From Tigriopus japonicus (Eukaryota; Arthropoda; Copepoda; Harpacticoida; Harpacticidae), in NCBI GenBank assembly GCA_010645155.1, contig JAAGOF010000041.1, positions 974,097-1,038,096 on the forward strand: DNA of 64,000 bases, given 5' to 3'. The translations under genes were made by a program, and so were the position numbers. Of this stretch, positions 32,761-43,900 are shown piece by piece. The stretch's first letter is position 1. Each line of letters begins with the position of its first letter. The notes below the pieces were generated by a model. It was not told where the DNA came from, searched no databases, and saw only the letters and a program-made list of their open reading frames with translations.

Positions 32761-32888
32761 TCAGAATGGTTCCCCGTCTGTGGGTGTGAATTGGCGACTC
32801 AAGGAATTCTCAAGGAAGTTTCCTTGAGGAAAGTCGGGGAGGAGAATCGAACTTGGGACCTCTCTCTTACATAGAGTCCTTTCAGTGC
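32761..32888 (-). repeat. tRNA-derived SINE, family 2
   Basis: On the minus strand it contains a B-box phrase AAGTTCGATTCTCCTCCCCG followed by a body ending CACACCCACAGACGGGGAAC and CATTCTGATA. The copy at 60733-60880 shares both head and tail, and 63261 shares the tail. The A-box half is eroded here. Confidence 0.7.
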
Positions 32889-32899
32889 AACTAGTAAAA

Positions 32900-33090
32900 T
32901 AAAAACACGTGCAACCTTTGAGCTTTGTGTTACAAAATTTCTGGTTTTACGGGTCAGGTAGTTTTTAAGAAGTTCTAAAATGGGTCAAACTTTTGTGACA
33001 TGTTCGATTTTGGGAGTTGCATTACTAAAGTGACCTCCCAGCCTCCCTGTCCTCTGTAGTGTGACCTCTCTTCTGTCAGCTGTTCGTTAA
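32900..33090 (+). repeat. dispersed repeat D1, copy 2
   Basis: Diverged copy of 25085-25262: AACACGTGCAACCTTTGAGC at the start, GTGACCTCCCAGCC in the middle, and GTCAGCTGTTCGTTAAAGGA at the end. The same orientation and order are kept. Confidence 0.75.
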
Positions 33091-33116
33091 AGGACAGTAT
33101 TGGAAATTGCGCTAAA

Positions 33117-33276
33117 CCATAGATATCTTGACTACTGGATGTCGTACGACCGACCGCTGGGTTGGTAAATTAGTACATTGAACAGTCTCCTGGGAATTGA
33201 TCACAAACCGGTTTATTGTACTGTTTTTCCAACCAACCAAGCGGTCGTCCGCCATCCAGTGTCAAGAAATCTATGT
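33117..33276. repeat. short palindromic MITE
   Basis: About 160 bp. The left arm is CATAGATATCTTGACTACTGG with CGACCGCTGGGTTGGT. The right arm, reverse-complemented, is CATAGATTTCTTGACACTGG with CGACCGCTTGGTTGGT. No target duplication was recognised. Confidence 0.75.
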
Positions 33277-34112
33277 GTCACTCTAGCTCTTGGAGAGAAA
33301 TTTTCAGAATTTTGACCTCCAAACTGACCACTCTGGCTTCAAAAGTATCCAATGTTCTAAGCAACAAGCTACCAAAAGAAGCGCTACATTCGCAAGATTT
33401 AAGAAAACAAGATGGTATAATTTGTGAAAACAGTGCAATTTTAATGAGTGGCATTGTTAATTTTTTTCAAAGGGTGGAAGAACCCAGTTATGTGGCTCCA
33501 TAAAATCTTCCTCAAAGCAATCTTCAAAACATAATCAAATCTTTGCTCCAAAATATTGGCCCTCAATCATTCAAACTCAGGAACTCCCATGGAAGTGACG
33601 CGAATCGCTTTTCCAGTCTTTTGATGGTTCAAAGAAGAAAATAAGTTTTAATGCAAAAAATTATCTTGAGCAACGTCGGCCTCCATTCTACATCATCATG
33701 AAGAAGACAATACCAAGTTACATAATGGACATGTTATCTTAATCTTCATGTTTTGATCATGATTCTGAACATATCCCTTGTTTTGGGGTGCCACGTCAAA
33801 ATTGGGAAGACATCAGAAATATCGTCGAAACATATTGCCATTTTGTTGATTTTGAGCAGTTGAAATAAAAACAATAGCTCGTGATTGCAATGTTGCTAAA
33901 GTCTTTTAGCTTTTGTCAGTTGTGTTAATTTAGTTCCCCGTGTGAGGGATAGAATTAAGGGTTTTTGAATACAGTCATTGCTGGATAAAGAATCTTTAAA
34001 AAACTCTTTTGGCTTTACACGTAGATCGTTTTTGGCTTCTGATCGAAATGCATTCAATACACATCTATTATTGAGAGACTAACTTCAAATGTTAAGTGTA
34101 AAAAAGCAACGG
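33277..34112. other. intergenic, one unrecognised frame
   Basis: The frame 33216-33503 overlaps the end of the MITE and shows no domain I recognise (contains LSNKLPKEALHSQDLRKQDG). It could be transposon-derived. The rest is AT-rich. Confidence 0.35.
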
Positions 34113-34377
34113 ATAATATATTTTCAAAATGTGACGGTGTTTTTATGAACGTTCCACTCATTGTATCTGTTTGTATATACAATATACCAACATTGGATGG
34201 AACTAAAGCTGACAGAGCGGGAAATTCAAATTTTCTTGGGAAATTTCAATGTGGATTATCTTTCTAGAATGGCCATAAGGCAAGGTAACATTAAGATATT
34301 CTAAATCCAGAAGTAATGGGCTTTTGGGTGGGGTAAATCCTTGTTTTTTCACAAGGAGCTCTGCCCCACCGTGTTAA
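34113..34377 (+). pseudogene. LINE-endonuclease-like fragment, plus copy
   Basis: Contains a segment like VSVCIYNIPTLDGTKAD and, one frameshift on, REIQIFLGNFNVDYLSRM. The N-F-N core stands where GDFN is expected in LINE endonucleases. The last 163 bp are the inverted partner of 30458-30625. Confidence 0.5.
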
Positions 34378-34846
34378 TTGTTATTTAATGATCAGAATAA
34401 TTTATACCAAAGAAGAAATGATTGTCGTAGCCAGACCCAATGTTTGTTTTTGACAATGATTACAGGTCAAAATTGAACCCCTTTTTTCTTGAATAACTCA
34501 GCAACGGCAGAGCATATTTTTAATTTATTTTCAATTTAACAAATTTCGTAATGTTATTTTAATTTCCATGTAAAGAGTTTGTTTCCAAGATGACCAATTT
34601 CAATGATTTTGGGCATTTTCCTCTTTTTCTTGGACCCAGATTATAAAATACGCAAAAATGTTGTTGCTTCCCAACATTTTGGTTAAGAAAATTTCTGCGT
34701 GTTTCTTGATTCAAACTTGATAAGCCACTCGAGACACCGTGTTTGTGCATTACATGGGTTGAACAAAAGATTACACTTGGGAACCTGCAAAATTCCAACG
34801 GGCAGATTTGCAAATTGCAAGCCATTTCGTTAGAGACTTTCCAACC

Positions 34847-34970
34847 ATGAAGGCATCAACATCGAAAACAAGCCTAGCCATGCTTTTTCGAACTCGGTCG
34901 ATTCTACTCGCTCTTTTTTGGCTACAAGTTGGAGGGCAAAATGTGACGAAGTCCGCAAGAGAAGGAAAAG
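34847..34970 (+). CDS. gene B exon 1 (signal peptide)
   Basis: 124 bp from the ATG at 34847 to a GTAGAT donor, phase 1. It encodes a basic N-terminus, the hydrophobic ILLALFWLQVG and a hydrophilic tail ending REGK, parallel to gene A exon 1. Confidence 0.75.
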
Positions 34971-37900
34971 GTAGATTGGTTTACAAAAATCAACAAGGGC
35001 CTTGGCTTTGGATTATTCTACTTCATTCTAGTTTTTTCCCTCTTTAATGTGGTTACCTTCAACAATGGTCCTTGCACAGGAATGGTTGGTGGGTGAGTCA
35101 TGAGTACAACGATGGAAATAATAAAGTGGTTTTTTTTCGCATTCACCTCAGATTAGTCTTAAGGTATTAGTTAACTGTGTGTTTGATAAAGTGATTCATA
35201 AAAAACGGTATTGCTAAATTGTGAACAGAAAGTCAAGACAGTTGCTGCATTTTGACGCTTGAAATCGTGTCTTCACCACGAATTCTTATAGTTATGGCAT
35301 GCCTTTGTGTTTTTGGAACTATTACGTTTTTGAATACCCTTACACTAGAAATCTGTCAATCCATGAATAGTATGATTTTTTCCAGAATGCCTAGAGCTGG
35401 AACTTGCTTCACTGCATCTGAATGCATCTCACTCAGAGGAACTTCCATGAGTTCATGTGCTTCAGGGTAATTAATTACTTTATTCCTATTAGTAGTCAAA
35501 ACCAATTGGTCCACACTAAAGATGCTTAATCTAAAAGGTACGCAAAGGTCTCGATTTGGAGGTCTTCTCTGATTAGACCGTCCTCTATGGGACCTTGATT
35601 CTGATTGGTGAACGAACTTTTGTGCCAGGGTTACTAGATTCTGCAGGTCTGGGAACGTTTTGCTGAGGGAAAACTGCGGTTTTGAAGGATGCCTCACGTC
35701 AAAACGTGTTAAAAGTACAAATGTAAGTATAACGTTCAAGTATTTACTCAAATTTAGACAATTCCAATGATTGAAATGTCAAACATCAGAGAGAAGTCAC
35801 ATTATTCAAATTTAGAAACCCTAATAACTTCCAAAATTCTTGACACTCCACTGTTTGTCTTCAGCAATGCAAAAAAAAACAATTTTTGTTGCCACTCAAA
35901 TGTAATGGAAAATTGAATTGTATTTGGAGGTCAAAGTGGCCAAGATCAACAGTATGGAGTATTTCTTGTAATTTTTAAGTTTTCTGTTCTGTTACTTTTT
36001 CATAACAAGTGGCAACAAACACTGATTCATGGCATCCCTGAACAAAAAAACAATTCACTCTCAAGAATCTTAGAAGTCATCAGGGTTTCAAAATTTGAAT
36101 AATGTGACTTGATTCTGGTTTTCAGCAAGTTAGTCATTGTAATTGTGGAAATTTGAGTGAATACTTTAACTTCAAACTTATATTTGTACTTCCAACACTT
36201 TTTGACGTATAGTGTCCTTCAAACCGCAATTTTCCCTCAACAAAACTTTGCGAGACCTACACAACATGTAACCCTGACACAAAACTTTGTCCAATCAGAA
36301 TCAAGGTCCCGTAGAGGACGGTCTAATCAGAGAAGACAGACCTTTGCGCCTCTCTTATATTACACTACCTAGAGTCCCTAATATAGAGCCTGGCTAACAA
36401 AATCTATGAATGCCCAACACAAATAATTTGTAATGTCTTCCAACATGCAGGAGGCATAACTTTGTGATTAAAGGAAACCTTGTCTTATTAGAAACATATC
36501 TAAACTAATTAGCTCATTTGATAGCACAGTTTGGTTGGTGGAAATCTTCAAGCCTATTGCAAAAGTGTCTATAGTAAATGCCTGTTATATAAAAAGTGAA
36601 TACTAATTATTGTGAAGTTTAAACAAGCACCAATTAATGTCCCACAATTGGGCGACAGACAAATCAATCTACAAAGAAACTATACTGGTTTGTTATTGAA
36701 CTTCGTCAGAATCAGCTGAATGCAGATGCTATGTCTTGACCAATCACCAGCATGAACCATCAGCACCGTGTGTTAGCCTACGACGGCCACGCTCTATATA
36801 TGGGTCTCTAGTCAACACTAGTTTTTTTTTTGGATTTTAGCTTTGGTGTATGTTGCATATTTATAATAAACGCTGCAACAGGCGGCACTGTCACTCAAAA
36901 CAGCACCATTCTTCAAGCACCAATGAGTCCTTCTGCCTTGGCAGATGGAATGACAATCACCTATCGAGTCAACCGTTTAAGTTCTGGTAAGTTTAGTCAT
37001 CGCCATTCTTGAATGGGTCCTTTCTCAAACGCTATTCAAAACTCACGCTAAGTTTTTTTCTTGGAAGAATAGAAAAAGACATAACGCAACCCACCGCTTC
37101 TTAGACGGAAAAAATCAGCTGGCTTACGTATTTATAACTTATTTATTTTCGTTTTTACAACATAAATCTTGCATTCGATATATTACAAGATTTGAGCGGT
37201 GTAACATTCTTCGTATTCATCCTCTCTCGGAATTATTGAATATCAGACGACAAAGAAATGCGTTCATCCTCTCGTATTCATATTGATTACACGTGCATTT
37301 CTTCGTCCCGTATTTTGCTTCACATGAGAAAAGGAAAAAGAAAAGCAGAAATTAAAGTGGAATGCTTGAAAGGAATGCAAGACTACATATGTTCATTTTG
37401 AACACATGCTTAAATTTTGCAAATTAAAGAGTTTTATTGAAGTACAATGAAATGAATTCCTACACTTTATGTACTTTTCTTTATGTTCTTTTAGGTGTGT
37501 GGTAACACAACTTAAACATTACCCTTTGAAAGTTAAGCAAGGACTTTAAACATTTGAAAATCATAACTACAAGCTTTACATTAAAATTTCCTCTTTGTTT
37601 ATAAATGAGTTTTCCAATAAACAAATTAAGGAATTAACCCTCAAATCTGACAAACCTTTTCAACACTTGCTTTTCAGAGGAACAAAATACAAGCAAAACC
37701 AGGCTCTAACTTAAATGCTACTTTTAAATCAAGTTTAAGGGATCTTTTTTCATGATTAATTCATCGTATACTCTTGTGTTTTCTTGCAGATGTGTGCTTT
37801 CTTCGCTTGGATTTTCAAACCTTCACAATTTTGGGTCCTATGGATACAATTGAAACCAATGGAGGACAATGCGTTGACACATTCATGGCTACATCGGTAT

Positions 37901-40900
37901 GATTCAAGGTTTTGCATGAAAGACATACAAAATTAAGATATAACATCTTTTGGATTTTTAGAAAACAGGAATGACCACAATTTGTGGAGGCAATAGTGGG
38001 GAGCACAGTAAGGATACTTTTTGACAAGCACAACCACATTTGAAGACAGATGGATTATGTTCTAAGAAAAAGGGGGAAAATATTGTATACAAAATGATGA
38101 TAAAACATAAAAAGGTATTATAAAGGAAGCATGTTAGTGTCATGTGAAGCCCAACACGACGGCGGGTTCAAACCACAGCTATTTTGACACTCTGTCAATG
38201 CTTTCAAGTGACTATTATTGACTCTAGGAACCCGCTTTTTGGATACAACCATTTCAGAATGTTAGGGTAAAAGGTTCTTCGTTCTTTTAGTATATGTGGA
38301 CTTTGGAATGAATATGCAATCAATGCTATCTTTTACGTTTGGAAATACCCCTGGAGGTGCAATGGCCATGAGGGATTGGGATATTAAAGTGGACCAAATT
38401 CCATGCCTGGAACCGACAGCGTAAGTCAATAAACGAAAATGACCCTCATTTTTCTCTAAATAAAACGTTTTGAATTCCCGAAGATTTGCATTGAAGGAGC
38501 AAAGCTAATAATTAGATGTGATATATTGAAAGGGCTTTTATTATGACTAGTCTTGGTCACAACCAATAGAGCAGGGGTAGGCAAACGGTGGGTTGCGGCC
38601 CACATTTGTACCCAGGGTGGTCTTTGGTGGACCCAAGAGCTATGGAGAAAGTTCAAAGTAGTGGGCCCGCGAGACATCCATAGTACTGTACTCGTGGGCA
38701 CAAAGGTCTTTGATCGTTAATTCGTGGGCCCCTGAATCTACCAACGTCTGTTTGGTGGGCCCCTGACAACATTTAAACAAATTTGTGGGCCTTGGCCCAA
38801 AAGTGGTTGTCGACCCTTGCACTAGAGCATGCAGTCAATTCAGTGACTGGTCAGATCACTCCAGGGTGTGTAGGAAACACTTGTTGCGCAACTACGCAGC
38901 TGCCCAACTTTTTCTTAGGTGATCAATAGGCCTGGAAACTTGATGTCAAAAACTTTTTGCCCTTTGGGGCCCTTATTTACACTGATTTGTACTTTGGAGA
39001 CTTTTTGGGAAAATGAGCAGAAAAAACGTGATTTTCAAGAATGGTTTAGGGGATGCAAAATGATTTTTGGAAATTCATTTAAATATGGATTCGAAAACCA
39101 GTGATTTTCCCATCTCGTATTTTTTTTAATTTGATTTTTCTGATACAAACTTCTGAAGTTGTGGTACATTGACTGACAAAGCCCCCTCTACTTAGTGAAA
39201 GGATTGGAGGTTTACGCACCTTTATCAGCTGACGGATGCCAACAAGGGAGCTTTTTCACATTCAGAGGCAGAAAACAAATCAAGGATATGTTACCATGGT
39301 GCTCAAGATACAAAAGAAAATTAGGCATTTAACTCTTTCAGGACGTTTGGGTGTTATAACACCCAAACGCTATTCTTGTTTAAAATTGATTTTCTGTCGC
39401 CCCGGGAAATTTTACCGCTTTTTTCAGTTAAAAAGAGTTGCTCACGAGAGAAACACCTTCATTATCGGTCTAAAAGTTTAAAATTTGAACGAAATTTAAC
39501 GAAGTTACGTAAAGAAGAATTCTGGAGGCAATTCTTTTTATTTCCTAAGTACTAGAGGTGTTGCCAAATTAGTTGTACAATACAAATTAAGTTGCCCTTT
39601 GATATTATTATACTTCGCATACTCTTGCATGTGTGGGCGAAGTTTTAAGTCTTTTTCCATCATATTTTATGTACAGTGAGCCTTTAAATTTTGGGTGTTA
39701 CAATACCCAATTGTCCGGAACTGCCCTTTACATTTACGACATATTGTATGATGAAAATGAAAAATGAAAATTTTGTATGACAAAAATGTCCATTTTTTTT
39801 TACCCCCAAAAAAGCGAAAAACCCGCTTCGGGTTTATGAAAACTCGAATTCCCAAGCAATCTATGTGGGTATTTGATCTTATTAAGTATATGGAAATTCT
39901 TCATTTTTGTTTGTTTTGGCACGACAGGTCAAGATAATAATAAATATTAACTAAATCATACTTAGAATATTTTTTTGAAAACTGGTGATCTAATTATCTT
40001 CACATCACTAAGTTGAATGTTCACTTGAAAATTTAAGGAAATCTACTGAACAGTGTCTTCAGACGTGTGGCTATGATTTTTCTCGAAGAACCATGCTCAA
40101 TTTGGACCGAAAGCGATTTTTCAAAATTTTACAGAATTTCACAAAATTTGAATTGAACGCATACCAACAAGCCCTTTTCATGATTCAAAAGGCATTTTTC
40201 AAAACTATGTATTTTAAGTGTGCTTTAGATTATATTATTATCATTTTGACTTGCGACTAAATATAAAAAATGAAGAATTTTCATGCTATTTGTGTGAAAC
40301 CTACGACTTCTTTCTTTGGAATATAAACGGCTATAGTTGTTTTGATGATTCTCATGCACCTTATAACATCACAAAGTAATAAAAGAAGCCAAAACAATGA
40401 ATATCTTTAGCCCTTTCAATCCAATTAGGTGTTGTGGCACACAAAAATTTAACTTTTGATATAGTTACGGTCATGCATTATAACACATTAAATTTGTTGC
40501 GTTTTATACCAGTGCTGTAGTACCTTTCTACCTTAAAAATATTTCACGTGTACAGTATGTAACAAAAGTTTTGTCTTGAAAGACTTAAGTCTTAAATCGA
40601 CAACCCAGACTTTTAATACCCAGAGCAAAACATTAAATGCCCCCCTGAAATATGATTTTATTTGCATTTTTATTTGCATTCTGGGCCTTTTTATTTGCAT
40701 GTTGAGGGACATTTAAGGCACTTTTTATTTGCATTAAATTCCCAGGCCTAGTGATTAAACTTCAACTCTATGAAAGAGAGAGGAACGTCTGATTAAGGTT
40801 GGAGAAAATGCGTCAGTATTTTGCAAGGAAAGGTGAAAATTGTGTTTTGGCCAGTTGGCATTAATTAGACAAAGATAGGTTTGCCCAAACAGAATGACAT

Positions 40901-43900
40901 GTAATTGCAGATCACGATTTGTCTTATCAAAAATCAGAAAAAAAATATCTGACAATCATGTTTAGGATATTTTGATCATTCAATGGAAAAAAAAATATTT
41001 TCTCTTAAATGTTCATTCAATGAGGCCTGCAGAATGTCAGCTTGAAGCAATTGATTTTTGCGCCACTTGTGGTCAAATTTAGCTACAGTTGCCAGAAAGT
41101 GATTCACTACCACAAAGTAGTATTTTCATCAAGAAAAATAATTGTTGCTTTGCCAAAGAGTGGCATTAAAAAACACGTTAGGCAAATATTGATCCAATTT
41201 AATTCCTTTTTTTATTTTTATACTTAAATTTTAAATCCTTTTAAAATTTGAACAATTTTTTTTGTCTCAAAATTATTTTTGCTTTCAAAAATTGCTTGCC
41301 AAATATTAGTTTGAAAAGATGTTAACACCACCTGTGGTAAGATTTAGACATAGCCTGCATGATTTGATAAGTTTCTATTGATGAGTTGGTATGATTTGAT
41401 GAGTTTTTATGATTTGATGAGTTTTTATGATTTGATGAGTTTTTATGATTTGATGAGTTTTTATGATTTGATGAGTTTTTATGATTTGATGAGTTTCTTT
41501 GATGAGTTTTTATGATTTGGTGAGTTTCTTTTGGTGAGTTTTTATGATTTGATGAGTTTTTTTTTCATGAGTTTTTGTGATTTGATTAGTTTCTTTTGAT
41601 GAGTTTTTATGATTTGATGAGTTTCTTTTGGTGAGTTTTTATGATTTGATGAGTTTCTTTTGATGAGCTTTTATGATTTGATGAGTTTCTTTTGATGAGT
41701 TGATATGATTTGATGAGTTTCTTTTGACGAGTTGGTATGATTTGATGAGTTTCTTTTGATGAATTGGTATGATTTGATGAGTTAGTATGATTTGATGGGT
41801 TGGTATGATTTGATGAGTTGGTGTTATTTGATGAGCTGGTGTAATTTAATGAGTTTCTTTTGATGAGTTTGTATGACTTGATGAACCTCTTGATGAGTTT
41901 TAATATTGAAATTTGATAAACAAGTTCCAGTCGACAAATACCACTTACTGATTTCATCATTTTAAAGCTCTCTTGATCATAACCTTGGGTGACCAAGATG
42001 AGCGGTGCCTCCAGATGTTCCAGATCGGAACGGATAAGAAAATTCGCCAAAAGTGGAAAAAGCCCAAAATTTGTGATGACACATGGTCAGGCGCAGGAAA
42101 AAGCGCAAGACTCAAAATCCAATCTTTTTAAATTATTAAAAGCTACTACAATTGCTAAATAGCGTTTCAAACTCAAAATAATGAATACAAATGGGCAAAA
42201 TAATAGGCCAGTGGTCATGTTTCGATGCAATAACTGTCTCTCACATGGCCAGTTTCAGTCAAAAATATTTTTTTGTTCTATTTCATGGGACGTGTTTAAT
42301 TAAAAAGAGTACATTTTACTACACAGGGCTAGGATAAAGTTGCTGTTCTATAGCCCTAAAGTTGCAATATTTGCAAAACTTGCAGTCAATTCGATGAAAG
42401 TTGTCAAAAAGTTGCTTTTCTGGCCTAGAAATGTGAATTTTTTCACACAAAATCTCAAATGAGGCCAAGTATTTGTCTCAAATCTCGGCGAAAGCTTGTG
42501 ATGTTAAGTTTGTCTTTTTAACCTTGGCCTCCTTTACAAAAAAGTTTTGATTTACCCAAACTTTAGCACGATTAAAAAACTATATCTGAAAAAGTCTTAT
42601 AGAAGTGCTTGTAAAATATATGTAATTCGAACACTTTCCTACAGTATTTAATATTTAAGTGATCGACACACACAATAAGCGCTGAGAGATGCTGACTTTG
42701 ACAAAAATGGCCAAAAGCTACAATTTTCGGAGCAAGTTGCTTTTGCAACTTTGACCGAGCCATATCAATGACATGATTTGCAACAATGTTTGGTTTACTT
42801 AAGAAATAAGTTCACATCAAAGAAAATTTTGTCGTCAAATCAAGTCGTTAGTGACACTAAAAATTGATGGTTATTTATCTCGAGAAAATGGGATTCTGTA
42901 TGACTTTTAAACACCTTAGAGATCAAAATTGCAAGTTTTAATTGCTATCCTCAGACACCGAAGATTTTGGGTAAAAAAGCGCAAGGCGCAAGAGCCCCAA
43001 AAACGCGCAAACAGGAATAAAATGCAAACAGAAATGAGTGAAATTTGAGCAAAAGGCATATAGAAGCAGTGGAGACCAATCATAACTAGAGGGCAAGCAG
43101 AGAAATGACACTCGGAAAATATTTGTGGGTCACTAAGTCTGCACTGTGTGTACAATGGGATTTGACATTGAATACACTAAGTTATGTGATTCAAAACCAG
43201 AACTTGCGTTTTCAGGGAGTCAATAGTGAAATTGCTCATAGGGCAATTGAAGTGTGGCTTTGTTGTGCTTTTTCATGGAGCAAGAACATTGACAAGTGTC
43301 ACGACCACAGACCATATAATGGCTAGACCTCGCTTCGTGCGAGAAAAAGGTGGACAACTTTGCTTCATCAGCTGGTACATAACACTACACCCCAAAATGG
43401 TGGGAATTTCGAACTTTTCAAAATTTTGCCAGCGTGGCCAAATCCTGAACAAACTCAACGTACCGTACGTACTTTGTTCTTGACGCGAGCGAGCGTCGTT
43501 ACTTCTGAGCACGCGGTCGCCCTGAGATTTCGAAGCTAGCGCAGCTGGGCCAAGTGGTGTCACTTTTCTCTCGCCGACGGTACGGGCCAATGCGACATCT
43601 AGTCATTATATGATCTGTGATCACGACCAACCAGCACTGTGCATTTACTTGTAAAGAGACAAAACTTGGCATAATTCAAGAAATTGTGGAAAATATGTTG
43701 CATTGACTTGTTCTAGCAATATAAAAAATATTTTAGCTACGTCAAAAACGACATTATGTTACAATTTTGGCACATTTGATTGAGCTATGCTGAAATTTGT
43801 TTCATTTCAAATGCATGCACAGTGCAAGCTAACCATGGCACTTGTCCCCGCTCTCGCTCCATGAAAAGACACAACAAAGCCACACTTCCATTGCCCTATT

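Noticed and set aside
36768..36785. TATA-like CTCTATATATGGG upstream of gene B exon 3
   Set aside because: It looks like a core promoter, but exon 3 has no start codon in frame, so an internal promoter is not supported.
41607..42050. 147-codon minus-strand open frame rich in NHTNSS
   Set aside because: It is the translation of the GATGAGTTT minisatellite, not a gene.
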